A DNA stretch of 27,110 bases from JANPPS01 sp964242575 (GTDB taxonomy: Bacteria; Pseudomonadota; Alphaproteobacteria; Acetobacterales; Acetobacteraceae). Within the stretch, counting starts at the first letter, position 1. Each line of letters opens with the position of its first letter. The DNA lies in NCBI GenBank assembly GCA_964242575.1, contig CAXTCN010000061.1, positions 1 to 27,110 of the forward strand, given 5' to 3'. Positions 1-7,293 of this stretch are shown here, piece after piece. The translations under genes were made by a program, and so were the position numbers. A model generated the notes under the pieces. It did no database searches. It had not been told where the DNA came from and saw only the letters and a program-made list of their open reading frames with translations.

Positions 1-1
1 C

Positions 2-1057
2 CTGGAGCGGCGGATCTTCGCCCCGCTCGGCATGCGCGACACGCGAGTGACGGAGAATGTTCAGGAAGCGATCCCCCATCTCGCCTCCGGCTACTTTGGC
101 GAGGCCGCGACCGGCTGGTTCCGCGCTTCGCACGCCTTCCCCCTGCATGGCGAGGGCGGGCTCGTCTCCTCGGTGCAGGACTTGGCGCTGTGGGACCGCA
201 ACGTCACCACGCGTCGGATCGGTGGTGGCTGGCTGGAACAGATGGACCGGCAGACACCCTTCGCCAACGGCACGGAGAACCGCTACGCGCGAGGACTGGT
301 CGTGCGCTCCTACCGGGGGGCGCGAACGGTCAGCCATGGCGGGCTCTGGCCCGGCTACCGCACCGAGTTTCTGCGCGTGCCGGAGCACGGCGTGACGGTG
401 ATCGCCATCGCCAACCTAGCCTCAGTGGACCCGAACCTGCTCGCCCACCGGGCGCTGGACGCAGTGCTGGACGGTTGCCCCGGCGTGCGCCCGGTGCTGG
501 CCCTGCCGAAGCGCGCGCAGTTGGCCGGGCTGGAAGGACGCTACCGAGACCCGGACACGGAGACGACGCTGGAGATCGGCTTCGATGAGGCCGAGGCACC
601 GACGCTGACACTGAACGGCATGACAGTGGTCGCCGAGGCGACCGAGGATGGCCGCCTGGCCTCGCCGCGCAGCAGCAGCGTTTTCACTCTGCGCCCGGCT
701 GGGTCCGACGCGGTGGAGGTGGAACAGGATGCTGGGATGATGGGCCTCTGGCACCGGGTGACACCGGGTGCTGCGCTGCCCGAGGGCCTGCCGGGCATTT
801 ATCGCAGCGCCGAAACTGAGGCGGTGTGGACGGTCACGGAACAGGACGGCAAGAGCTGGGTGCGTGCCTGCGGTCCCGTCGCGACTGGGCCGCTCTGGGA
901 GGTGGAGCCGATCGAAGGCGATTTGATCCGCATTCACGCTCCCGGCACGCTGTTCCGGACGTGGCTCGACGTCCGGGTGCTACGCGAGGACGGCCGGGTC
1001 GCCGGGTTGGAGGCCAGCGGTGGCCGCGTGAAGCGGATGCGCTACCAGCGGCAGTGA
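2..1057 (+). CDS. Serine hydrolase, beta-lactamase/class C family (5' partial)
   Basis: The frame is open from the left edge, so the N-terminus lies outside the window; 351 residues are visible. The first visible residues (LERRIFAPLGMRDTRV) match the stretch common in class C beta-lactamase/D-aminopeptidase-type serine hydrolases after the catalytic half. The SxxK nucleophile and the Tyr motif would be upstream and cannot be checked. At about visible residues 113-121 the segment SHGGLWPGY fits the third active-site box (HxG/KTG equivalent). The remaining roughly 200 residues form a C-terminal beta-rich extension as in many DUF3471-bearing family members. Such enzymes hydrolyse esters, D-amino-acid peptides or amides; the substrate cannot be told from the sequence. 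It ends 195 bp before the convergent dehydrogenase remnant. Confidence 0.8.
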   Translation: MERRIFAPLGMRDTRVTENVQEAIPHLASGYFGEAATGWFRASHAFPLHGEGGLVSSVQDLALWDRNVTTRRIGGGWLEQMDRQTPFANGTENRYARGLVVRSYRGARTVSHGGLWPGYRTEFLRVPEHGVTVIAIANLASVDPNLLAHRALDAVLDGCPGVRPVLALPKRAQLAGLEGRYRDPDTETTLEIGFDEAEAPTLTLNGMTVVAEATEDGRLASPRSSSVFTLRPAGSDAVEVEQDAGMMGLWHRVTPGAALPEGLPGIYRSAETEAVWTVTEQDGKSWVRACGPVATGPLWEVEPIEGDLIRIHAPGTLFRTWLDVRVLREDGRVAGLEASGGRVKRMRYQRQ

Positions 1058-1062
1058 CGCCT

Positions 1063-1112
1063 GCTAGTGGTGCAAATCTGACGGAAAGAACCGTCAGTTT
1101 CGCACCACTAGC
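1063..1112. repeat. Inverted repeat with 22-bp arms; possible terminator or small mobile-element relic
   Basis: The arms at 1063-1084 and 1091-1112 are complementary at 20 of 22 positions around a 6-base loop (AAAGAA), with a CTAG at each outer end. It starts 6 bases after the serine-hydrolase stop codon and lies between convergent genes, so a terminator role is reasonable. The plus-strand tail CCTTTGTTT is only a weak T-tract. The long, nearly perfect stem and CTAG boundaries could instead be an IS or MITE relic. Confidence 0.6.
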
Positions 1113-1120
1113 CTTTGTTT

Positions 1121-1173
1121 GGTGGACCGAGTCGCCTAACGCTTGGGAATCAAGCGCTAGGTTCGGACCACTA
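1121..1173. repeat. Second imperfect hairpin in the same intergenic gap
   Basis: The inner stem CCTAACGCTTG (1135-1145) pairs with CAAGCGCTAGG (1151-1161) at 10 of 11 positions. Outer arms around GTGGACCGA and TCGGACCAC extend the pairing with a short bulge. The rest of the gap to 1252 shows no gene. Function unknown. Confidence 0.45.
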
Positions 1174-1252
1174 AGGTGGTGCACGGACCAATCAACTGGT
1201 GCTGAGGTGTTGGGACACCCGGGTCAGCCCGAACGGCGTACAGGCAGGGACG

Positions 1253-1597
1253 TTACGCCACGACCACGTCCCGCTCCGGCAGCAGCTCGCCGCGTGACAC
1301 CCGGGCGATGTTGCCGAACATCTGCAGCACAGTGGCGTCGAACGTGTCGACGGAGATCGCAGCGATGTGCGGCGTGACAGTCAGGCCGTCGAGGCGAAGC
1401 AGGGCGCTGTCGGCTGGCAGCGGCTCGGTCTCGAACACATCCATGGCAGCCGCCTGGATCACCTTGTTCTGCAACGCCCAAACCAGGTCCGGCTCCCGCA
1501 CCACTCCCCCGCGTGCGACGTTCACCAGGACGGCGCTGCGCTTCATGGACGACAGGGCCGCCCGGTCAATCAGCCCAGCGGTTTCGGGCGTGAGCGG
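1253..1597 (-). pseudogene. D-2-hydroxyacid dehydrogenase, C-terminal remnant
   Basis: About 114 residues remain, ending in TAA at 1255-1253. The order of motifs is that of NAD-dependent D-isomer-specific 2-hydroxyacid dehydrogenases: LTPETAGLIDRAALSSMK, then VNVARGGVV with the substrate-binding Arg, then DVFETEPLPAD with the acid residue, then TPHIAA with the catalytic His. Full-length members have about 310-340 residues, so the first two thirds, including the start of the Rossmann fold, are gone. The coding match stops where the IS5-family inverted repeat begins at 1598. The missing half is not found on the far side of the element, so more than a simple insertion occurred. Nonfunctional as it stands. 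Confidence 0.85.
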
Positions 1598-2677
1598 GCG
1601 TTGGTGCATGGATGCCGGGGTGGCCTGACCCTGATGGGGCAGGTATGTACCCGCCATGCCATTCAAGCACAACGCCGCGCGCCGCCATCACATTCCGCGG
1701 GCACGCTACCGGGTCACGAACTGGCCTGCCTACGAGGCGGGGCTGCGTCGGCGGGGTGACCTGACGATCTGGGTGAATGAGGCGGCGCTGGCGGGATGGC
1801 AGGCACCGCGCCGGAGCACGCCGGGCGGGCAGCCGCGCTACTCGGAGCTGGCGATCGAGTTGGTGCTGACCCTGCGGCTCGTGTTCCACCTGGCCCTGCG
1901 GCAAGCGGAAGGGTTCGCCCGCAGCGTGCTGCAGCTGCTCGGCATGGCGCTGCCGGTGCCGGACCACACCACCCTCAGCCGGCGAGGTCGGGCCTTTGCC
2001 GGACGCCAGCCGCGTGTGCAGCCTGACACCGGGCCGGTCCACCTGGTGCTGGACAGCACGGGGCTTGAGCTGTTCGGCACGCGAGTGGTGTGCGGCCAAG
2101 CACGGCCGGCTGCGCCGACGCTGGCTCAAGCTGCACCTCGGCGTGGACGCCAGCACGGGCGAGATCATGGCGCACGTGCTGACGGACGGAGACGCGGACG
2201 ATGCGGTGCAAGCGCCCGCCCTGCTGCGCCAGTGCGAGGGCACCTTGGCCAGCGTCACCGCGGATGGCGCCTATGACCGTGATCCCGTCTACCAGGCCGC
2301 CGCTGCCCGGCAGCCCGGATCACCGCCCGAGGTGGTCATCCCACCCCGGGCCGATGCCGTGCCGAGCACCGCTGATCCAGATCAGCAGAGCCCGCGCGAC
2401 TGCCACATCCGGCTCATGGCCGAGCGGGGCCGCATCGGCTGGCAGCGCGCGACCGGATACGGGAGGCGCAACCACGTGGAAACGACAATGGGCCGCTACA
2501 AACACCTAATCGGGCCCAAGCTGCGCGCTCGCTGTCAGCCCAATCAGCACGGCGAGGTCGCGCTCGCCGTCCAGGTGCTCAACCGCATGATCCGCACTGC
2601 CAAGCCCGTCTCCGTCCGCCGCTGAACCGTGTGGGTCAGGGGCTGTGCTGCTCGCACTCGCCTCCGTGCACCAACGC
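1598..2677 (+). mobile_element. IS5-family (IS903-like) insertion sequence
   Basis: The left end GCGTTGGTGCATGGATG (1598-1614) and the reverse complement of 2661-2677, GCGTTGGTGCACGGAGG, agree at 15 of 17 positions. They resemble the GGCTTTGTTG-type ends of the IS903 group. The total length of about 1080 bp and a single transposase frame also fit that group. The 9-bp target duplication expected for IS903-like elements is absent: the flanks (GCGTGAGCG on the left, TCCTTCGTA on the right) do not match. This points to later deletion or recombination at one end. The exact end base may be off by one or two. Confidence 0.8.
1656..2625 (+). pseudogene. IS5-family transposase, frameshifted
   Basis: Starts at ATG 1656 (MPFKHNAARRHHIP) and runs in one frame to about 2080 (LVLDSTGLELFGT, containing the first catalytic Asp). 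The family sequence then continues in the next frame from about 2083 (EWCAAKHGRLRRRWLKLHLG) to the TGA at 2623-2625. The second half carries the second Asp (TADGAYD) and the Glu (NHVETTMGRYKHL), so the DDE triad is split across two frames. Conserved relatives read LFGxGEW at the joint, which suggests loss of two bases or gain of one near 2080. The combined length of about 322 residues matches the family. Transposition from this copy would need a second source of transposase. Confidence 0.85.
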
Positions 2678-2693
2678 TCCTTCGTACCTCACT

Positions 2694-3668
2694 CTATAAT
2701 GCCCCTTCCAGAATGCGCACGACTTGTGCGGCGGCGGCGGCGCGGTTCTCGACGCCGATCTTCGCGTAGATCTGCTCCAGGTGCTTGTTCACCGTGCGTG
2801 GGCTAAGGCCGAGGATGTCGGCGATGTCGCGGTTGGTCTTGCCGCGGCTGATCCACAGCAGCACCTCCGCCTCCCGAGCCGTCAGGTTGAGCCGTTTTCG
2901 CAACGCTTGCTCGTCGCTGGCCTGGTCCACGCTGGTCAGCCGCAGCAACACCTCGTTGGCGCTGATCTGCCCGACATATGATACTTCGAGCGTCCGCCCG
3001 GTCCGCGGCGCCGCGAAGGCGAGCGGCCTGCACCGCACCGGCTGCGCCGCACAGGCGAGGCCCCAGGCAACGACTGCCTCCGGCAAAAGCCGGCCTGGAA
3101 ACGCCAGCCCGGTCCCGTCCGCCCCAAGCCAGGACGCTGCTTGCGGCGTCGACCAAACCAGGTCGCCAGCCCGGTCCATCGCCAGGAGATATCGCCCGGT
3201 GGTGTCGAGCGCCGCTTGCGCGCTTTGGGTCAGGCGGGCGTTCGCCAAGTGGACCCCCACGCGCGCGATCAACTCGGCCGGAACCACAGGCTTCGTCAGG
3301 TAGTCCACGCCACCCACGTCGAGCGCACGAATGACATGCTCGGTTTCCGTCAACCCGGTCATGAACACGACCGGCACCGCCGCGTTCATCCGGCTGCGCT
3401 TCAGCCGTTCGCAGGCCTCGAAGCCGTCCATGCCGGGCATGACCGCGTCCATCAGCACGATATCCGGCGTCACTCGCTCAACAAGGGCAAGCGCCGCAGC
3501 GCCCGATTGCGCCAGCAGCACCGTATATCCAGCCCCCTCCAGCGCCATGCTGAGCATCCCAAGCGTGCCGGGGCTGTCGTCCACCACCAGCACGATGCTG
3601 CCGGGGCTGCTGTGTCGTCCCACGGCGCCAATCCCGTCCGTGCATGGGTCGCGGCCTGCCACGGTCAC
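2694..3668 (-). CDS. LuxR-family response regulator (receiver, PAS-like middle, HTH)
   Basis: 324 residues if started at GTG 3668-3666, which overlaps the kinase stop as GTGA and gives a tight 4-base translational coupling. A longer open frame exists upstream, but its extra sequence is the antisense-like reading of the kinase gene. The receiver domain spans about residues 25-140: acidic pair in VVDDS, phospho-acceptor D74 in LMDAVMPGMDG, conserved Lys in YLTKPV. The middle part (about 150-250, RYLLAMDRAGDLVW onward) resembles a small PAS-type sensor. The C-terminus (about 259-322) is a LuxR/FixJ helix-turn-helix: LTAREAEVLLWISRGKTNRD, then LSPRTVNKHLEQIYAKIGV. It is probably the DNA-binding output of the neighbouring transporter-kinase; the divergent palindrome at 7196-7235 is a plausible target. 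Confidence 0.88.
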   Translation of the reverse strand: MTVAGRDPCTDGIGAVGRHSSPGSIVLVVDDSPGTLGMLSMALEGAGYTVLLAQSGAAALALVERVTPDIVLMDAVMPGMDGFEACERLKRSRMNAAVPVVFMTGLTETEHVIRALDVGGVDYLTKPVVPAELIARVGVHLANARLTQSAQAALDTTGRYLLAMDRAGDLVWSTPQAASWLGADGTGLAFPGRLLPEAVVAWGLACAAQPVRCRPLAFAAPRTGRTLEVSYVGQISANEVLLRLTSVDQASDEQALRKRLNLTAREAEVLLWISRGKTNRDIADILGLSPRTVNKHLEQIYAKIGVENRAAAAAQVVRILEGAL

Positions 3669-6600
3669 GACGGAGATGCCGGCTGCATGCGGTCGAGCGC
3701 CGCCATGAACTCGTCCAGCCTGAACTGCGCCAGCAGCGTGCGCAGCACGACGATGGCCGGTGCGGCCGAAGGGGCCTCGACCTGCAGCTCGTCGAGCCGG
3801 GTGCGGATGCCGCGAACGTAGCCGATCAACGCGAGGTCCCTTAGCTGCGCGACGTGGGCCGGGCTGAGCGAGGCGCTGGCCGGCAGCTCCGCCCCCGCCA
3901 TGGCCGGCTCGGTCGCGGGCAGATAAGTCCAGGATACACCTGTCCATCGAGAGATCGTGTCGAGCAGCAGCGGGAGGGCGATCGGCTTCGGAATGACCGC
4001 GTCGTGGTGCGAGCCGGCTTCGGGCAGCCGCCGCAGCTCGCCCGCATTCGCCGATACGATGACGATGCCGGCTTTTGCCTGCCCCATGGCGCGCAGCCGC
4101 TCCGCCAGCCTCCAGCCGTCCATCCCCGGCATGGCGAGGTCGATCAGAAACAGGTCTGGCGTGGACCGGGCGGCCAGCAGCAGGCACTCGGCGCCGCTCG
4201 CCACCACCAGCACCGTGAAGCCGAGCGGGATCAGCGCGTCCTGCAGCAACGCGCGGTGCACCGGGTTGTCGTCCACCACCATCACGGTCCGCCGGGTTCC
4301 GGCATAGCCGCCGATCGGGCACCCGGCCGGCGTGGGCGCGCGGGGCTGCATCACCTCGGACAGCATCAGCCGGATGGTGAAGCGGCTGCCGCCGCCGGGT
4401 TGGCTCACGAGTTTGATTTCGCCGCCCATGATCTGGGTCAGCAGCTTGGTGATGGTGAGGCCGAGCCCGACGCCCGGCACCTCGCCGCCCCGGGCCTGGT
4501 CGATGCGCTGAAACGGCTCGAACACCCGGTCCTGGTCGGCGTGGCCAATGCCGATGCCGGTGTCGGCCACCTCGATTTCGGCGATGGCGCCGTAGCCCTG
4601 GATGCGCAGGCCGATGCTGCCCTGGTCGGTGAACTTGACGGCGTTGGACAACAGGTTGATCAAGATCTGCCGCAGCCGGCGCTCGTCGGTGTAGACCACT
4701 GCGGGGAGGCTGGGCGCGATGTCCAGCACGAAGCCCAGGCCCTTCGCCTCCGCTTGCAGCCGGAACATGTTGGCGAGTTGCGTCAGGAACTCCGGCAACC
4801 GCACCTCGTCGCGATACAGCTCGATCCGCCCGGCCTCGATTTTGGAGATGTCCAGCAGTCCCTCGATCAGCCCGGCCAGGTGCTCGCCGCTGCGCCGGAT
4901 GATGCCGATGCTTTCGCGCCGTGCCTCGGGGATGGACGCGTCGTGCTCCAGCAACTGGGCATAGCCGAGGATCGCGTTGAGCGGCGACCGCAGCTCATGG
5001 CTGACGCCGACGACGAAGCGGCTTTTCGCGAGGTTCGCGGCCTCTGCCACCTCCTTGGCCTTCTGCAGCTGAGCGTCGGTGCGGCGGTGGGCGGTGATCT
5101 CGCCGGTCAGCAAGCTGGTCTGCCGGTCAGTCTCCTGCTGCGCCACGCGCTGGCTTTCCCGCGCCAGCACCAGCAGCCACGCCGCCACCCCGGCGATCAC
5201 CGCCAGTACGAAGAACGCCTTCCAGAAGGCGCCGGCGACGACGGCGCCGTCACCCGGCGCGGTGCCTGCCACCTGGGAATGGATGCCAAGCAGAATCAGC
5301 CCGATCATCCCGATGAAAAGGCTGAACACCAGGAAGTAGCGGCCGAGCGAACTGTTGAGCGCAGCATGCAAGCGGCCCGGCAGAACCACTGCCAGCATCC
5401 GCCGCACCTGCTCCGGCGACCGCGCAGCGGTGGGCTTGCAGCGGTCGTGGCAGCGGGCGTCGAGCGAGCAGCACAACGAGCAGATCGCTCCGGAATAGGC
5501 CGGGCAGAACGCCATGTCCTCGGGCTCGAAGCTGTTCTCGCACACGACGCAGCGCAGCGTGGCGTGGCGGGACCAGTGCCGGCGAGGCTTGCGGGCGAGG
5601 TAGCAGCGTCCGCCCGTGCCCCAGGCGATCACCGGCGCGAGGCCGAAGGCGACGCCGAACGCGAGGAATGGCGACAGCGCCTGCGCTGTCGGCCCAAGTG
5701 CGCCGCCATAGGCGGTCAGCGATACCGCCACCCCGCCGACCATCGCGCCGATGCCGACGGGGTTGAAGTCGAATAGGTGGGCGCGCTTGAACTCGATCCC
5801 GGCGGGGCTGAGGCGGCATGGCTTGTTGATCACGAGGTCGGCCACGAGCGCCCCCACCCAGGCGGCAGCGACATTCGAGTAGCCGACCAGAATATGCTCG
5901 ATTGCTGAATAGACCCCGATTTCCATCAGCAGCAGGGCGATGGCCAAGTTGAACACCAGCCACACCACCCGGCCGGGATGGCTGTGCGTCAGGCGGGAGA
6001 AGAAGTTCGACCAGGCGATCGACCCGGCATAGGCGTTGGTCACGTTTATCTTCATCTGCGAGATGACGACGAACAGCGCGGCCAGCGCCAGCGCCGCGCC
6101 TGGCGATGCGACGACGTAGCCGAACGCAACCTGATACATCTGCGTCGGCAGCGCGGCCTCCGCGGGCGCCAGGCCATGCCCCACCGCAAGCGTCGCCAGG
6201 AACGAGCCGGCCAGCAGCTTCAGCATGCCCGGCACGATCCAGCCGGGCCCGCCCGCGAGCAGCGCGCCCCACCAGGCCGCCCGGGCGCGCAGCGGCGCGG
6301 CGGGACCGGGCCGGGGCGGCAGGAACCGCAGGTAATCCACTTGCTCGCCGATCTGCGCGACCAGCGAGAAAACGACGGATGCCGCCGCCCCGAACAGCCC
6401 GAGCTGGAAGGAACCGCCCGCCTCGCCGGCCGCCCCTTGGAACCCGGCCCATTGCGTGAAGGCCTCGGGCCCGCTGGCGGCGATGAAGGCGAAGGGCAGC
6501 AGGTGCAGCACGATCCACGCCGGCTGCGTCCAAAGTTGAAATCGGCTGATGAAGGTGATGCCGTGGGTGACCAAGGGGATGACGGCGACGGTGCACACGA

Positions 6601-7060
6601 CGTAGCCGATCGACAGCGGTAGGCCGAAGCAGGCCTCCAGCATGGACGCCAGGATCACCGCCTCGATAGCGAAGAACAGGAAGGTGAACGAGGCGTAGAT
6701 CAATGATGTGACGGTGGAGCCGATGTAGCCGAAGCCGGCGCCCCGGGTCAGCAGGTCGATGTCGACGCCGTAACGCGCGGCGTAGTAGCTGATGGGCACG
6801 CCGGTGGCGAAGATCAGCCCGCCGACGACAAGAATGGCGGTGACGGCGTTGGTAAAACCGTAGCCGAGCGTGATAGTGCCGCCGATTGCCTCGAGCGCCA
6901 GGAACGAGATGGCGCCCAGCGCGGTGTTGGCGACGCGCTGGGCCGACCAGCGCCGGGCGGATTTGGCGGTGAAGCGGAGCGCGTAATCCTCAAGCGTCTC
7001 GTTGGCAACCCATTGATTGTATTCGCGCCGTATGCGGACGATGCGCTGGCGGGTCGCCAT
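3665..7060 (-). CDS. NCS1-transporter-domain hybrid sensor histidine kinase
   Basis: 1131 residues from ATG 7060; the in-frame upstream extension to 7156 is unlike a protein N-terminus. Domain order: (1) residues about 20-490, a complete NCS1 (nucleobase:cation symporter-1) transporter-like region with about 12 hydrophobic segments; (2) residues 504-541, a cysteine cluster (C504, C507, C519, C527, C530, C531, C537, C541), likely a metal-binding knuckle; (3) two further membrane segments near 570-650 and a short coiled coil; (4) HisKA with phospho-acceptor H688 (SHELRSPLNAILGYAQLL); (5) HATPase with N-box NLLSNAVKF and the DTGIGIG and GVGLGLTI boxes; (6) receiver with acidic pair VVDDN and D974 (LIDLAMPGMDGW); (7) a roughly 90-residue helical tail. 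CbrA-type kinases carry an SSS transporter in the same position; here the family is NCS1, whose known substrates include cytosine, uracil, allantoin and hydantoins. Probable inner-membrane nitrogen-compound receptor; ligand and transport activity are inferred. Confidence 0.9.
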   Translation of the reverse strand: MATRQRIVRIRREYNQWVANETLEDYALRFTAKSARRWSAQRVANTALGAISFLALEAIGGTITLGYGFTNAVTAILVVGGLIFATGVPISYYAARYGVDIDLLTRGAGFGYIGSTVTSLIYASFTFLFFAIEAVILASMLEACFGLPLSIGYVVCTVAVIPLVTHGITFISRFQLWTQPAWIVLHLLPFAFIAASGPEAFTQWAGFQGAAGEAGGSFQLGLFGAAASVVFSLVAQIGEQVDYLRFLPPRPGPAAPLRARAAWWGALLAGGPGWIVPGMLKLLAGSFLATLAVGHGLAPAEAALPTQMYQVAFGYVVASPGAALALAALFVVISQMKINVTNAYAGSIAWSNFFSRLTHSHPGRVVWLVFNLAIALLLMEIGVYSAIEHILVGYSNVAAAWVGALVADLVINKPCRLSPAGIEFKRAHLFDFNPVGIGAMVGGVAVSLTAYGGALGPTAQALSPFLAFGVAFGLAPVIAWGTGGRCYLARKPRRHWSRHATLRCVVCENSFEPEDMAFCPAYSGAICSLCCSLDARCHDRCKPTAARSPEQVRRMLAVVLPGRLHAALNSSLGRYFLVFSLFIGMIGLILLGIHSQVAGTAPGDGAVVAGAFWKAFFVLAVIAGVAAWLLVLARESQRVAQQETDRQTSLLTGEITAHRRTDAQLQKAKEVAEAANLAKSRFVVGVSHELRSPLNAILGYAQLLEHDASIPEARRESIGIIRRSGEHLAGLIEGLLDISKIEAGRIELYRDEVRLPEFLTQLANMFRLQAEAKGLGFVLDIAPSLPAVVYTDERRLRQILINLLSNAVKFTDQGSIGLRIQGYGAIAEIEVADTGIGIGHADQDRVFEPFQRIDQARGGEVPGVGLGLTITKLLTQIMGGEIKLVSQPGGGSRFTIRLMLSEVMQPRAPTPAGCPIGGYAGTRRTVMVVDDNPVHRALLQDALIPLGFTVLVVASGAECLLLAARSTPDLFLIDLAMPGMDGWRLAERLRAMGQAKAGIVIVSANAGELRRLPEAGSHHDAVIPKPIALPLLLDTISRWTGVSWTYLPATEPAMAGAELPASASLSPAHVAQLRDLALIGYVRGIRTRLDELQVEAPSAAPAIVVLRTLLAQFRLDEFMAALDRMQPASPS

Positions 7061-7195
7061 CGCTAACGGCCCGGCACAGACGCACCCAGGCAGCGTCCGG
7101 AGCGGGCGGGCGCGGCATATCGAATACTGGCTGTCAGCGGGTTGCCTCCTGCGCATTGCCCGGGCTTCGCGGACACCGAGCTTGGTTGCTGCCGC

Positions 7196-7235
7196 GGCAG
7201 CGCACTATACGTCGTTTGACGTATAGTGCGCTGCC
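7196..7235. promoter_or_regulatory. Perfect 18-bp inverted repeat; candidate operator
   Basis: The arm GGCAGCGCACTATACGTC (7196-7213) is exactly complementary to 7218-7235 across the loop GTTT. It lies in the 233-bp gap between the divergent transporter-kinase (start 7060) and the ABC transporter operon (start 7294), 59 bp before the latter ATG. The inner dyad ACGTC-N4-GACGT is the kind of symmetric site bound by dimeric LuxR/FixJ regulators. A transcribed hairpin in the leader is the alternative. The rest of the gap holds no gene and I found no convincing sigma-54 or sigma-70 promoter in it. Confidence 0.6.
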
Positions 7236-7293
7236 CAAAGCTCCAGGACGTTGCTCGCCAGTCAAGTTCGAGCCGAACTCTGGGGGGCATTCC

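Noticed and set aside
1134..1162. GCCTAAC...GCTAGGT hairpin resembling an integron attC site
   Set aside because: It is only about 29 bp, far shorter than attC, and the right core reads GCTAGGT instead of GTTRRRY; no integrase or cassette array is nearby.
2694..4322. 542-aa version of the response regulator
   Set aside because: Residues before about 4 kb-equivalent of the frame are Arg/Ala/Pro-rich out-of-frame reading of the kinase gene; GTG 3668 overlapping the kinase stop is the better start.
3854..5776. 640-aa open frame on the plus strand
   Set aside because: It lies entirely antisense to the kinase gene and has the Gln/His/Arg-rich composition typical of a high-GC shadow frame.
7061..7156. 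N-terminal extension of the transporter-kinase to 7156
   Set aside because: The 32 extra residues have no ribosome site and do not look like an NCS1 N-terminus; ATG 7060 precedes the family-like sequence.
7156..7293. Longer start of the urtA-like gene
   Set aside because: It would translate through the perfect palindrome and displace the signal peptide 46 residues inward.
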